Origin: Oscheius onirici
Taxonomy: Eukaryota > Nematoda > Chromadorea > Rhabditida > Rhabditidae
DNA: 64,000 nt
Assembly: GCA_932521025.1 (NCBI GenBank)
Contig: OW051470.1
Span: 8,294,501-8,358,500 of the forward strand
Direction of reading: 5' to 3'
Shown here: positions 32,974 to 46,648 of the stretch, piece by piece
Layout: each line of letters opens with the position of its first letter
How positions within the stretch are numbered: the stretch's first letter is position 1
The notes under the pieces: model-generated
Databases searched by the model: none
Told to the model about the DNA's origin: nothing
What the model saw: the letters and a program-made list of their open reading frames with translations, nothing else
Made by a program: the position numbers and the translations under genes

Positions 32974-33390
32974 TTGGAGTCTAGTGCGATCGTCTGGAAT
33001 GGAAGGAGAGAAGAAGCCGAAGAAGACGCGCTAGCTGAGAGCGCCAAGCACGTCCTCCGCGTCATCAAGACGATCTACCTGGTGGATACGGTAGCCAAAG
33101 GACTGCCGATCGTCATCCACTGCTCGGCCGGCATCGGAAGGACCGGAACTCTGGTCCTGATCGACTACACCCTCTACAGAATCTTCACGCTGGGCAAGCA
33201 GCACAATCTGCTCGACTCGTTCATTCAATTGCGCGAACAGAGAACCTCGTCCGTCCAGAAGGAGACCCAGTTCGTCCACATTGCCGTCTGCGTCTCCCTC
33301 TACATCGCCCTGGCTCTCAAGGATCCCACCGTCACCATCTGGGCTGACGAACTGGAAAGGAACTTCAAGACGAAGTACGGCAAGAACTAG
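32974..33390 (+). pseudogene. protein tyrosine phosphatase, C-terminal catalytic half only
   Basis: One intron-less GC-rich frame encodes the second half of a classical PTP domain: LPIVIHCSAGIGRTGTLVLI (the HC-x5-R phosphate loop with catalytic Cys), YRIFTLGKQHNLLDSFIQLR, and the Q-loop region SVQKETQFVHIAVCV, ending KTKYGKN with a stop at 33388-33390 and an AATAAA-like signal just downstream. The substrate-recognition loop and WPD loop, which should precede it, are not found in the upstream 1.2 kb. No convincing ATG opens the frame. It could be a 5'-truncated duplicate, or the last exon of a gene with a very distant upstream part. Nematodes have many lineage-specific PTPs. Confidence 0.75.
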
Positions 33391-33868
33391 CTTTTCAAGC
33401 TAATAAAAACATGTACTGCGCCCCTCTTCTTTTTTTGTTCTTTGCCTGTTTTCTTCTCGTTTTGAAAAACTGGAGATTTTAGTGTGACTCTTTAGCCCTA
33501 AAAGAGCGTTGCCCCATAGTCCAAAAAATAGGGAGGATAAGGATAAGAGTCTCTAGCTTGGGTAAGACTATACAAACACTGATTGCGAGTTTTTTATTAT
33601 AAGCTGGCAGTTATACCCATGGTATAAGGGGATTACTGGGGATAGGCTTGTAGAGGGGAGGACACATGCGAGGCAGGTGAGAGGAACTGAGGTTAAGGTG
33701 TTGGAAATAGATGAGTTTTAGTTGATACACTGTCTGGTGTGGGGCAAAGTATGGATGATACGACTTTATTCCAGTGTTTGTGTTCGGTAGAAATAGACTG
33801 TGTGGATTAAAAGTTAAGCATAACAGACATTAAGGAAATCACAGAAAGCATTGGGATCAAGGGTTGTA
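33391..33868. other. intergenic with one copy of a dispersed short repeat
   Basis: No exon seen. TTTAGCCCTAAAAGAGCGTTG near 33491-33511 resembles the dispersed GCAACGCCCTTCCAGGGCTA repeat. Confidence 0.4.
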
Positions 33869-34282
33869 TCAGGATCTCCGTTGTAACCAGAGTAGTCCAG
33901 TGGACGGGGATAAGACTCTCGGTATTAGAATGAGATCACTCAACGTGCGTATGTTTGGAAGGATATAGAAGGAGGAATGCTCCGGAATGTGTGTATAAAC
34001 AATCAGAAGAAGATAGACATTGTCCGGATTGGCAACGAGTATTGTTGTAATACTGTCCGAAGTAAAGTGACGAGACGTAGGAAGCCGAATAATTTCTGTG
34101 ATCAATTCGACTGAGTATCGTGAGCACGGAAGAAGGTTGTCTTGTTCCCTGCTCTCCATTTCTAGAACAATCCATATAGTAATCAAATGCCCATTAAATA
34201 CCTCTACGACTTTAATAATAGGTGCCAGTAAATTCAGCCTATACAGAGATACACGCTTGAATGATCCTAGGCGTTTCTCCAA
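33869..34282 (-). CDS. hypothetical open frame (138 codons)
   Basis: An uninterrupted frame starts MEKRLGSFKRVSLYRLNLLA and includes CSRYSVELITEIIRLPTSRH. Not recognised. It has no obvious signal peptide or domain. It lies downstream of two other unassigned minus-strand frames (34343-34669 and about 35255-35677) and may be part of the same gene. Chance cannot be excluded. Confidence 0.25.
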   Translation of the reverse strand: MEKRLGSFKRVSLYRLNLLAPIIKVVEVFNGHLITIWIVLEMESREQDNLLPCSRYSVELITEIIRLPTSRHFTSDSITTILVANPDNVYLLLIVYTHIPEHSSFYILPNIRTLSDLILIPRVLSPSTGLLWLQRRS

Positions 34283-34342
34283 ATCCCCGGGCGTCTCAGA
34301 GAAGTAGGATATGGAGACGTCTTCGCTGCTCTGAATAAAGTT

Positions 34343-34669
34343 TTAAATAAGTATAGTATGAAATCCGAACCAGTTGTTCAGTTTCGTCGAAACCTTCCAG
34401 AAAAGACCAGCAGTTGATTGTCTATGCCAGGCCTTCTTGTTCACAATGTTGCTCGCAATGCTCTTTCCCATATACGGCTTCCAGTCAAACCCGAACTTCG
34501 CAAAAGGCCATTTCATCTTGTTGAACATACTGCTGAGGGACTTTCCGTTCCAAGCATTTGTTGTGAATGAAAATGGAAACATTGAACTGGGATCCAGAAT
34601 CTGGTAAGCGCCGTTGCTTGCAAATGGAGTCTTTCTTTCGAGAAGAGGAGGATCTGCCTTAAATGACAT
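34343..34669 (-). CDS. hypothetical basic protein (108 aa)
   Basis: The frame starts MSFKADPPLLERKTPFASNG and contains a Trp/Lys-rich stretch (KMKWPFAKFGFDWKPYMGKS ... LFWKVSTKLNNWFGFH). Such composition is unlikely for random AT-rich DNA, but I recognise no family. It may be an exon of a larger gene with neighbouring minus-strand pieces. Confidence 0.3.
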   Translation of the reverse strand: MSFKADPPLLERKTPFASNGAYQILDPSSMFPFSFTTNAWNGKSLSSMFNKMKWPFAKFGFDWKPYMGKSIASNIVNKKAWHRQSTAGLFWKVSTKLNNWFGFHTILI

Positions 34670-34804
34670 TTGAGGAATACCAGCCGACTATAATGTCTTT
34701 TGCCGCCCGTTATGGTTTGAAGTTAGCTTTACCTTAGCGCCTGCACTGATAAAAAAATTACACGCATTTTACAGGTCTGAGATTAAATTTTAATTGTTGT
34801 GATG

Positions 34805-34855
34805 TTGAGTAAACTTATAGAATGACAAGAGTATCAACGCCCTTATCAGGGCTAG
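34805..34855 (+). repeat. copy of a dispersed about 45-bp repeat (CGCCCTTNNCAGGGCTA)
   Basis: TTATAGAATGACAAG is followed by ATCAACGCCCTTATCAGGGC. Related copies lie at about 37254-37295 (inside an eEF1A intron), and inverted at 63085-63125, about 61440-61475 and 33490-33512. Each centres on an imperfect GCCCTTCCAGGGC palindrome and flanks ATAGAATAACAAGG-like DNA. It is possibly a small MITE or SINE end. Ends are not defined. Confidence 0.45.
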
Positions 34856-35254
34856 AGGCAGAGTTCCATTTTTTTGCGAAGTCTGACAATCTGTTCCACT
34901 GTTCTCAGGTTCTTCCCGTCCCATAAATACTCCCAGCGGTATATGACGGCTTTCTACCTGACCCTAACACAATAGAAGCAAAGTCTAAAACTCCAAGTTC
35001 AAAAGGAACTTGCTATAACTCTTGACTTTTTCGTGGCTATGGACAAACAGACACAGACAGAGTCAGCCACTGATACCAGCCGAGTATGATGGCTTTTTCC
35101 GCTCGTTACGGTTTGCAGTTACTTTTACCTTTTAGTATTTAGATTTTCTCCGCAACGTTTCAGAACGAACTGGTATTCGGCATTTGTTGGCAGCGCTCTT
35201 CCAGGGCAAAAGTTAGACTTTTCTCATCGCCACAGTCTTATAATTAGTTCCCTT

Positions 35255-35677
35255 TAAAAAATTTGTGGTTAGAAAATCGTGGATATCCTTATTGAGTCTC
35301 ATGGACCGAGAGAATGCTCGAGGATGCATCTAAAATTGTCATTGTTGTCTCAATAGAGATAACATACTCTTGAGAATACGGAAATACAGTCCCTGTCGTT
35401 GATTTCATGCAAATTGACCGGTTCTGGCAGTGGGAGAGAATAGTTGTCTCGTTGAGAAAGGATCCTCAAATACTGAGCTTTCAGGGTTTTATCCGTCCTT
35501 ATTGATGAAAGAGTAGTTTCCAGTTGGAGCTCAAGGTGCATCTTCTTCTGTTTGAACTCCGCATCACTGAGCTAAATTTACTTCATACGCTTAGTTATGA
35601 GAATGGCTTACTTTAGAAACGTGCACATCACTGTCAGTCCAGAACTCTTCGGAAAAGATTGGATACGGCGCAAACAT
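35255..35677 (-). CDS. unrecognised gene, two to three exons
   Basis: The ATG at 35677 starts MFAPYPIFSEEFWTDSDVHV, with a GTAAGC donor near 35611. The second exon is LSDAEFKQKKMHLELQLETT ... NLHEINDRDCISVFSR (about 35372-35575), ending in a GTATGT donor. A third piece, MHPRAFSRSMRLNKDIHDFL, starts after TTTTAG near 35327. Splice sites and helical composition support a real gene. No family recognised, and the 3' end is not located; it may continue into the minus-strand frames at 33.9-34.7 kb. Confidence 0.4.
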
Positions 35678-36078
35678 CAGAAGAAGTTATTAGTCGAAAT
35701 AAACTCACAATCAGAATAATCGATTGCAGAAACATAAAGCGATACGTTGATTGAGCAGCAGGGAAAACAATCGATAAGTGTGCTTCAAAAAGAAGAGAGA
35801 TTACCATAAGACTTTAGCTCCTTCCTTTGAGACCCACTTAGCACGTAAAAATGGGATACTCAGTCAACGATTGACAGGCTCGATGCTCATAGAGCAGAAA
35901 CAGGGAGAGAATAGTATGTCTCATCAAATGCAAAATAACTATTCGTGAGAGTAGAATGCGGAGTTGAATAGTTGTTTTCGTCTTGAGGTGTCGAGAAGAT
36001 GTGGCCAAAGGAGAAAGTGTGTACTTGAAAAAGCACACAAGATTCATGCTTTATTGGGCAATGAAATATAACAAAGGT
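35678..36078. other. intergenic, 3' flank of eEF1A
   Basis: It holds the eEF1A poly(A) signal (AATAAA on the minus strand, near 36053) and otherwise AT-rich DNA. Nothing else recognised. Confidence 0.4.
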
Positions 36079-38712
<2,634 letters not shown>

Positions 38713-40921
38713 GTTGGAAGCGTTGGAGCGACGAGAAGATCGAAAACTGAAAGAATAGACATTGTTGAGCGTGAAGAATGGGCAAATTTCGGAGAAAACA
38801 AGGAAATACTACATAAACAACAGTCGGGAGGGGTGAAAAACGAAAAAAGCGGAGCCCGTATCCCAAATTTCTACCTGGGGGTCATTCGCGGGTTACGGTA
38901 AGCATTCCCCTGGAAATCAGGCGACGCGCGCCAATTTGAACGTCATTTATTTGTAAATGTTGCAGTTTAAATTGACCAGCAGTTGATATTGACCGGGAAT
39001 TCATTATTTTAGGTTTTATATTTATTTTTTCCATTTATTTCTTATTTTTTTCCTACCAAAATAGATAGATTGATTTATTCCTCAACTTTTAAGAACAAAA
39101 CTAGCCATTTATATGGGCTAAAGGCTTAGCTAAGCCCAAAACAACCAAACATGGCTTGTGAAATTGTTTTCAAGTGTATTTTTCCGATTTTTTTTGGGCG
39201 TTTTGGTATCAAAACGTTCCAAATAGGATATTCTACAATAATAAAAGAAAATAAAATCAAAAAATACCGAAAAAAGATCGATAAAAATAGAAAAAGTGAG
39301 ATTTCCGTTCAATATGGCTGGTCAATTTCAACTGCATGTTCGTTGATTAAAGTCCACATTTCTTGTATTTTTACAAGAAAACTATTAATTTTTACTAGAA
39401 AAGTGTCATTTTACGGAATAACACACCTATGGCATGATGATCATGATTTAGTCGTCGAAATAAGTTGCTTACCCAAAATAAAGACAAAACACCAGCAACT
39501 TCAAAACTAGGTGTACTTCTGTGGAGGACAGAGAAAGGTACATACTTTGGGAAAGAAGCATATTCTTACCAATTGACCGAAACTTTCAAGGTTTCGAGAG
39601 AGTCAGTTTCGAAGGTCGTTCCGCAAAGAGCAGGTATTGGGAAGAAAACAAGAACAGAGGACCAGACATAGAAGGATAGTCTGATGAGAGACAAGGTACC
39701 CAGATGTAGGACGAGGTTTTGCAACAGGGAAGATGAATAATCAGTCCCATAGAAAAGAGAGCCAGAAGGAAGAACCACAGAAATTAGTTAAGAAAGATAC
39801 TAAATGGTTGGCTTAGCGAGTTGACATCAAAGAACCTTAATTAACTACGGTCATAGGAAGGAAAGTTGGTAGAGGAAATCTACCAAATACCAGTAACGGC
39901 TGCATATCCAAACCCCATACTGATCATTCTGAGTAGGAGCACTTCCTGATTCTACGGTATTCTAATGCCCCTCGAAAGACTCAAAAACCCGCGGTCGACT
40001 CGTCGAGGCTTGTCAAAACTAAACCCAAAAGCCTGCTTGTCAAATCTTGTCAACTCTAAACTCGTAAAAGTAGAAGTCTGGAGTTATTCTAGTTCGACGA
40101 CGTCTCCTGTGCCGATGACTGCCTCTACTCTAAAAAGACGTTAATTCCTTAGAAAAAAATCCAAAAGGACTTTTCTAGAATTCTTTGGCTAAAGAACAAT
40201 CGAGGACTGACATATAGAGACATGCCCAGCTACGAAACGCTTTTAAGACTTTTGAGTATCCACTCATTGCTAACCAGAAGGTTGGTTAATGACATTTTGT
40301 TTGCTCGTAAAGTCCTTTTTGGTTTAGGATTTACGAAAATCTCTGATTTGTTTCGTTTTTGTCCTTCCAATGGACTGTGCAATTCAAGCTTGTACCTAAA
40401 CAGTTCTCAAGCAGGTGTATATGCAAGTACAGGTTCTCTTGAAGCTACAGGATATCGCGGCTACTTAAAGATTCGAGTTTGTCATCTCTATTTTTTTCTG
40501 GGCGTTCTACCCTTGTTCAGCAAATTGCTCTACATTCGGACGCGATCCTTGGTCTTCTAGACGGATGATTCCTTGAAGAAGACCTGTACCCGATACACTT
40601 TCTCCCCTTTTTCACATTTAGCATGGTTTCCGACTGAGCCAAGGTTTCAAAATAGTGCCTAATTCACGTAGACAGGTTGGAGCACAGTTCTATGGGTTAA
40701 GAGTGGTGAATATGAGATGTAAGCTAACTATTGGTTACTTGAATCTTTCAGTTAGACTTTGCTCATTTTTCAGCAGTTTGGCTATTATACGTCCCGGTTA
40801 TAGACACAACCGAGTGTTTTTAAACTATTTTGATTCCTAAAGTTGAATTGGTACCCTCTGCTATTCCCCCTTTGTACATTGTAACAATGTTTTGCCTATG
40901 GCAAAATGAATATTCTATCTA

Positions 40922-40924
<3 letters not shown>
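38713..40924. other. gene-poor region
   Basis: Upstream of eEF1A. Short frames exist, such as one at 40222-40560, but I see no domain, splice pattern or codon bias. It is AT-rich to 39.5 kb, then GTCTCT/AGAGAC-type low complexity. Near 39985-40070 there is a cluster of TTGTCAA/CTCGTC words like those near 32.9 and 47.5 kb. Confidence 0.4.

Positions 40925-40980
<56 letters not shown>
40925..40980 (+). repeat. (CT)n microsatellite
   Basis: A nearly pure CT dinucleotide run of about 28 units in otherwise unique DNA. Confidence 0.95.
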
Positions 40981-40982
<2 letters not shown>

Positions 40983-43189
40983 CACGACTGACAGCCTTCG
41001 AAAGATGGTATGCCATGCTCAGTTTTCCCTGGTTCTTTGGGCACCTCCTCGAATCCACAGCGGTGTTTGGTACAGTTCTTGGAGACCCTTGGACCATTAG
41101 GGAAGAATGATAGTTCTCTTCTTCGCGCTAAACACTGATACTGACAGTGACTGACAGACAACATTAGCTAGTTTCCTCTCGTTTTGCTCTTTCTTTCGTA
41201 TTCAGACGCTGAAGTCTGGATTGGAACATAAACAAGTCTATCTCCATGAGCCTCTACTGAACCTACTACCGAATAGATGAAGAGTGCCTTTCTGAACAAA
41301 TTAAGGACGACATCACTCTAAAAGGTTAAACTGACCTTGTACATTTTCTTACCCAGTTGTCAGAAGAGATGTCTGATCAATCTGAAGTCTGGATTGGAAA
41401 CTACCGAGTCTATCCCCACAGCAACGAAGTTACCCGATTATACTGTCATCTTCAACAAATCACGTCAGTTGTTTCTACTTCTCGTCTTTTAACTCTTTGC
41501 TCCAACTTCTTTGGCACTCTGACTAGGATCTGACCTTCCGAAGGGCTTCGGTCATCATATTTTTCAGGCAGGCTGCTACTGGAGAGCGTCCAAACTTGAA
41601 TGTATTTGTTACTTCGATGTATTGGCTGATATAAAGAGTCGTCAAGATCATGTAGGCAGGAACCTGACGCCAGCGCGGCTCAAAACTGTTTCCCTTCTCA
41701 TCTAAGCCGTTGTCATCCACTGGTCCTTGTGAGAAACCTCCGACTGAACAGATATTGGGACGAGTCAACCTCTTCCGGTCCCTTATCAGCAACCTGAATC
41801 ATCTCCTCCAGAAAAGCTGCCCATCAAAACGAGTTCTCAAGTCATTTGTTCACACTAACTTCCAAATTTCAGTCAACTAGTAAAGAAGAAATCAAAAGGA
41901 TCCTACCCTCAGAAAATGGCCATGTTCGAGAAAAAAGAGGCTTGAAAGAGGAACTCAGTAAATCAGGCTGGGGAAGAGATTCTGAAGGGCCAAATTGACC
42001 AGTTGAGTTTTATGATACCGACTGCCTAATTGTGAGTAAATTGTATCGTTTATTGTCTGAACGTCTAGTGCAAGATAAAATCGAGAAAATCCAGCCCAGT
42101 TCGAATGCGCAATCGTTGTTGGCCCTGTCGATCAATCACAAATTCATTTTCATCTGTCTTCCGACATCTGCTCATCAGATTTTAAACGTCATTTTATCAG
42201 TTCTCCCACTTGCTACTTTACCTGAAGTTCGTCCCTATATAGAATTTCTTCGAAATTAGCAGCTTCAAACACCTCAGGTCTGGAATCTAGGCGAAGCGAT
42301 AACTTTTGCAGAGTTCCAGATTCCTCTCCCATTAGCCATCTCTGACAAGAACAAGTTTAATAAATGTAAGAGAAACCACTATTTAGAAGAATTCCGAAGC
42401 GGGGTTTTTGCACCAAAAAAAAAGGATCGTTTGTAATCAACGCCAGAGCAAGCTCACTTGGGGATCTAATTTGAGTTGGCCAGAGAACTCAGGACAGATG
42501 CCAAGTCTGGCTCCAAGAACGCTTTATCTTATCTTCATATTTATCTTTTCTCGCAAAACAGCTTCAAAGTCATTCAAAGTCGTTGCGAAATAATGCTTCT
42601 AGTGGTAGTGAGCCTATTAAAATCGGTTCTGACTCTTGCTATGGACAAGAGGGATGATTCTGGATCAGAAATAAACTCAGAACTAGACAGCGGAACATGT
42701 GAGACACCGAACATTAGCAAGGACGGGACGATTGACGACTGGAGAAAACATTCAAGCAGAGAGACTGGTACAGTCTCGGGATAAGGTATCGTGTTCTAAT
42801 GTCCGTTGATTTCTCTGGTAGTGCTACTGTAATTATGACCTTATGGGTACTCTACAAGGTCAACAATGACTGTCCAGTATGGCTAGACTCCCTCTTTTCT
42901 TGAAATAGGTAGACGGTAAGACGTGGGACGACGCAGAAAAATAGTTGGACATAAATGAGAAGCAGAGGGACAGAAGCAATAGAAATGTAGACAGAAGACA
43001 AGAGATCAGATGGACAGAGGAAGTAGTTCTGCCAGTGCAACTCAGTGGGAAACAGGTCGTCAAAAGGGAAAGTAGACTAGATTATGAGGGCCTAGTATTT
43101 CTATAAGGACAAGAGACGGACACTTTTTAAATTTAAGATTCCTAAATTTTTAAGACCCCCTAGAGTTGAATAGAACAGAAAAAACTAAC
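40981..43189. other. gene-poor region
   Basis: No recognisable gene. Several short frames (for example 42032-42259, with ILSVLPLATLPEVRPYIEFL) lack supporting signals. The sequence between 41.2 and 43.1 kb is again biased toward TCTCT and AGAGAC words. Confidence 0.35.
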
Positions 43190-43896
43190 CGCAAGGAAGT
43201 GAACGATGAGATCCTCGTGTAAAGCAGTAAGAGATGAGAGAGTTATGCACTTCCGCTGTCTTCCAAGCTCAAATATTTTCGGAGTTTTCCAGTAAGTCGA
43301 AACGTTATCCTTGTGCACTTGAAAGTACAAATGTGGAATTTTCTATCAAACAAACATCCGATTAGATTTTTAAACAGCTGACCTCGTAGTAACTTTCTCT
43401 CCCAGTGTAATAAAAATCAGAGAAAAAGATACTTAAGCAATGGCGATAATTCTCTTTTGCTTCTCTTCGCACCTCCTACCCATGTCCAAGTTTACAGCTC
43501 CGCTCATTTGGCGCAGCTCGGGAATCACAACCTCCTCCAAGAAATCGTTCGTGTCTGTTATCTGAAAAGGAATAGATGGAACACATTCACATAAGTTACA
43601 ATTACGGTGTTTCTAAATAACTGAAACTCGATCGAGTCGCCAGGCCTCAACTGTTTTTGCGTTTCTTTGGTCCAAAATGATCGATATTTCCCATGGTATA
43701 CAAGTTGGATGTCAGTCCTCCAACGAGGTTTTGTCTGATCTATCACTGCCTTCATTGATTTGCAGCTTGTGTACATGTTAATGTCGGATTGGAAGGACAT
43801 CTGTTAAAAGGAAATTGTGAGGGAAACTGATCTTACTTTGCGAATAACTTGTAGAAGATCATAAAAGTCGAGCTCATTTGTATTCAGACGATCCAT
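43190..43896 (-). CDS. unrecognised multi-exon gene
   Basis: The ATG at 43896 starts MDRLNTNELDFYDLLQVIRK (exon 43837-43896, GTAAGA donor). The second exon (43606-43800) is clean, with DINMYTSCKSMKAVIDQTKP, RWRTDIQLVYHGKYRSFWTK and QLRPGDSIEFQLFRNT. A third (43480-43561) has DFLEEVVIPELRQMSGAVNL, and a probable fourth (about 43192-43342) has KIPHLYFQVHKDNVSTYWKT. The third-to-fourth junction does not keep frame as I drew it, so boundaries need work. The two middle exons share a HxxxxxxYW/FWKT-like pattern, perhaps an internal repeat. No family recognised. Confidence 0.5.
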
Positions 43897-44034
43897 GACT
43901 GAAGGGAGTGGAAAACGCTTGAAGATGTGAGAGCGTTTATCGATTGCTTTCGATCTATTTTATAATACTCTCGCGTCTCTGTGCATGTACTTGCTTTTCT
44001 ATCTGAAGCTCTAATCTCTGTACTACTAAAGTGC

Positions 44035-44123
44035 AATTGACTCTGTACTCTCTGTCCACCACAGACACCTTCATTCCATAGACGATCGGTTCCGATAGCT
44101 CCTCAGCAGGCGGATCAGACATT
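44035..44123 (-). pseudogene. stray 5' fragment of a BTB-family gene
   Basis: On the minus strand the typical start CCAAAATGTCTGATCCGCC leads to MSDPPAEELSEPIVYG. Similarity then fades into TLVV, where ISDVTLFVENQ is expected. No other BTB exon is nearby. The copy is 24 kb from the main arrays, so the family has been moved or scattered locally. Confidence 0.65.
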
Positions 44124-45072
44124 TTGGCTAGAATTTTACGCATAAAATCGGCTAAATCCGGGTATCCCAATTTTCGACAATGCTCGTACGAGAGAGTACG
44201 AGAACGGACTAAGCTCTGGGATTGGAGAAAGAAAATACTCTGGCTAAAGCTACTCTGGTCTGAGAAGATTGCCAAAATGGAAGGAACCCGATAGACGAGA
44301 ACAACCACCGAATGGACACCACTCGAAGGAAAAAGAACAAGAGGCGGACAACGACAAAAGTGGGTAGAAGATACTCGCTCAGTGGCTGGAACAGACTGGT
44401 GGCACCGGACGTCAGCCGAATGGAAAACTCTGAGATCCACACTCGCTACGGGCGTGAATTTGTGAATAAATGTATATTCTTAAATAATGGAAAGTTAACA
44501 GAGATGGAGCCGAGCGAATAGTCACGTCACGACTGTGGGAATGGACGTTGCCAGATCAAAGAAGCCCGACTAATGTTTTCCTTATAGTTGGATGAGCGCA
44601 TGTCGATGCAGTAACTCATAAGCCTGCAGATAAAAAGCAGAAAACAAGGTACAATAGTGAAAGAAAAAACATTTTCAAGTTTGCTTCTTTCAGTCCGCCC
44701 CTGTCTCTATAGCTGTCAGAAAGCCCTCCTCTCTCAACCCTCCTTGCCATTAGTTGCTCCTTTGATGCCATTCAACAAGGAGACACAAGATTACCGGTTG
44801 AATAAGACGCATTCTCATCCAATTTGACCGTCGGAAAGGCGGAGAGAGAAGGAGAGGCTGACTAACACCTCCTTTTCCTTCTTCCCTCATCTTACAACAA
44901 CTTTTTCCTCCTACAGGACAATCAATAGAGATTCTCGAGTAGGGCTCTCAACTGGAAAGGAGTCCTGCTCTCTGAGTGTTTGTGGCACATATGTACATAG
45001 AAGAGAGATTGATTATTGATTTAGATGAATTTGAAAAAGTTTCATTGCTAGGTTTTCTGCCAGTAGAATCAG
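44124..45072. other. intergenic, nothing recognised
   Basis: A minus-strand frame overlaps 43955-44440, but upstream of the BTB fragment it shows no domain or codon bias. The rest is unremarkable. Confidence 0.35.
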
Positions 45073-45375
45073 CTATAGTTTGTATTTACTTCCATTGAGC
45101 TCAAGTTGTCCGTCTCTCGTGCCCAACAAGCCGCTAAAGTCGAGCTGGTAGTTGCGTCCCTGGTAGTCACAGCTCCATTCGCCCTTGACCGACAGCTGTC
45201 CCTTCTTCGGCTTCACCTCCTCAAACGAGTCCGAGTCTTCTGATGGCTGGCAATCTGTGGCCGCGACGTCCAAAGGCTCCAGTCTTTCCGAGCTGACCAT
45301 TGGCGAGACATTCTGTCCTCGAATCAACTCGTCTGCCAGTCGCACAATCGCCTTGTACGCCTTCTCCGAGTCCAT
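45073..45375 (-). CDS. small acidic protein, unrecognised (about 100 aa)
   Basis: A single GC-rich frame from the ATG at 45375 starts MDSEKAYKAIVRLADELIRG, has a Ser/Glu-rich middle (ATDCQPSEDSDSFEEVKPKK), and ends in a beta-like segment (VKGEWSCDYQGRNYQLDFSG, then GQLELNGSKYKL). Codon use resembles the real genes here, which supports coding. Start-to-start distance to the divergent gene at 45561 is about 185 bases, so they may share a promoter. I do not recognise the family. Confidence 0.55.
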   Translation of the reverse strand: MDSEKAYKAIVRLADELIRGQNVSPMVSSERLEPLDVAATDCQPSEDSDSFEEVKPKKGQLSVKGEWSCDYQGRNYQLDFSGLLGTRDGQLELNGSKYKL

Positions 45376-45560
45376 TTTTGGGGCCTGGTACAATCTACTA
45401 GATAAGATAACCTGTTGCTGGAAGAGACACTATTTTTTATTAGACGCTGCTCAGAACTTTTTGATTTTGGGTAATTATTGAACAAATGTAAAAGTTGAAA
45501 AGTTTTTAGGCAATAAAAAAGCCAGAAGACGATATTATAGTCGTCAGCATCGCCAAGGAA

Positions 45561-46333
45561 ATGTCGCTGTCTTCGGATCGTCCGGAATCCCAGTCTACCC
45601 AGCCCATCACTTCTCCCTGCAATCCAGGTAGCTTTGCTTTTTTTTACAGTAACGGTCTTTATCTCCAGCCAAATGGGAGTCGGCCGTTGTGGTGCCAAAG
45701 TCGACCAAGGAATCGGACGTCGGCTCTCGAAACGAACTCATCACTACTGCCAAAAGTAGCAGTTTCTCTACTCATACTCCTCCTGAGACAGCCCCCCGCA
45801 CGGTAAAGACAGACTCGACCATGTTCTCGACAATGTGCCACACAAACTCGACTCAGCTGGAGACTCTGCGATCGAGAAGCCACGTCACAAATCCGTTCAG
45901 TGTTTCCTCTAGAACCCACGTCAATTACCCGGGTCTGAAACTGAGTCAGCGCTCTGTGGAGCTGATCAAGAATGATTTCGAGAGACGTCGGTCTGCCGAA
46001 AGTCTGCCCTTCGGACATCAGGAGATTGAAATGATCGCGACTGTCGAAATCTACCACCAAAATCTCTCCAGCTCTCTCCAGGATTGTGGAGAGTATCTGG
46101 ACGCGATGATCGGCTGTCGCAACGTCTTCATCAACGATGCAATGAAAGCTCTGGAACAGCTTGTCAATATGGACATCATCACGGAGCAGGAGGTCGCTCT
46201 CAGTGCCGACTGCGAAGAGATTGCCAACTCGTCTGCCAACGACGTCATCTCTATCCGCAGTCTCTCCAATGTCGTCAGGAAGATTCTGCTCGATCGCGAT
46301 ATGAAACAGATAAAAAAAAGGACAGTCAAATGA
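45561..46333 (+). CDS. unrecognised helical protein
   Basis: Two exons, 45561-45627 and 45669-46333, with a 41-base intron, give about 243 aa. The N-terminal half is Ser/Thr-rich and probably disordered (MSLSSDRPESQSTQPITSPC). The C-terminal half is helical (LKLSQRSVELIKNDFERRRS, MIATVEIYHQNLSSSLQDCG, MKALEQLVNMDIITEQEVAL) and ends in a basic tail (RDMKQIKKRTVK). The order of disordered head plus helical tail is seen in small adaptor-complex subunits such as BLOC/BORC, but I cannot assign it. The frame is clean, with GC-rich codons. Confidence 0.65.
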
Positions 46334-46648
46334 AGGGATTTCTTCCGAGACGGTTAGTAACTAGCTAATCTCATTGTTTACCCGTTGTTCACCAGTTTCT
46401 GGCCATCTTTGTCACTTGACTCACTTCTGAGAACATCATAGCGGTCATTGGTCTGTAAAAAGTCAAAACCGAATCACCAGAATAGTGAACAATATTTCTT
46501 TGTGACCATTAAGTAAGATCCTCAGAGGGAGACAAATTTTGGTAGGAAATGAGAGAAATCAAAAGTGCGAGAGAGACGTGTGGAAGGGGAGAGAGAGACA
46601 GTCAGTTATATCTACTAGACCCTGAGGGCAAAAATGGGAAACAGAATA
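46334..46648. other. intergenic, AGAGAC-rich
   Basis: No exon seen. It contains a short GAGAGAGACGTG / GAGAGAGAGACAG low-complexity patch near 46567-46600. Confidence 0.4.

Noticed and set aside
40222..40560. 112-codon plus-strand frame starting MPSYETLLRLLSIHS
   Set aside because: No domain, no splice context, composition like the flanking gene-poor DNA; chance frame.
40925..40980. Open frames coding Ser-Leu or Arg-Glu repeats
   Set aside because: Produced by the CT microsatellite in all frames.
42032..42259. 75-codon frame with a hydrophobic stretch
   Set aside because: Hydrophobic by AT/TC-rich composition; no signal peptide start and no neighbours supporting it.
43955..44440. 161-codon minus-strand frame including MSDPPAEELSEP
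   Set aside because: Only the 16 residues of BTB leader are meaningful; the rest looks like random open frame. Recorded as a BTB fragment instead.
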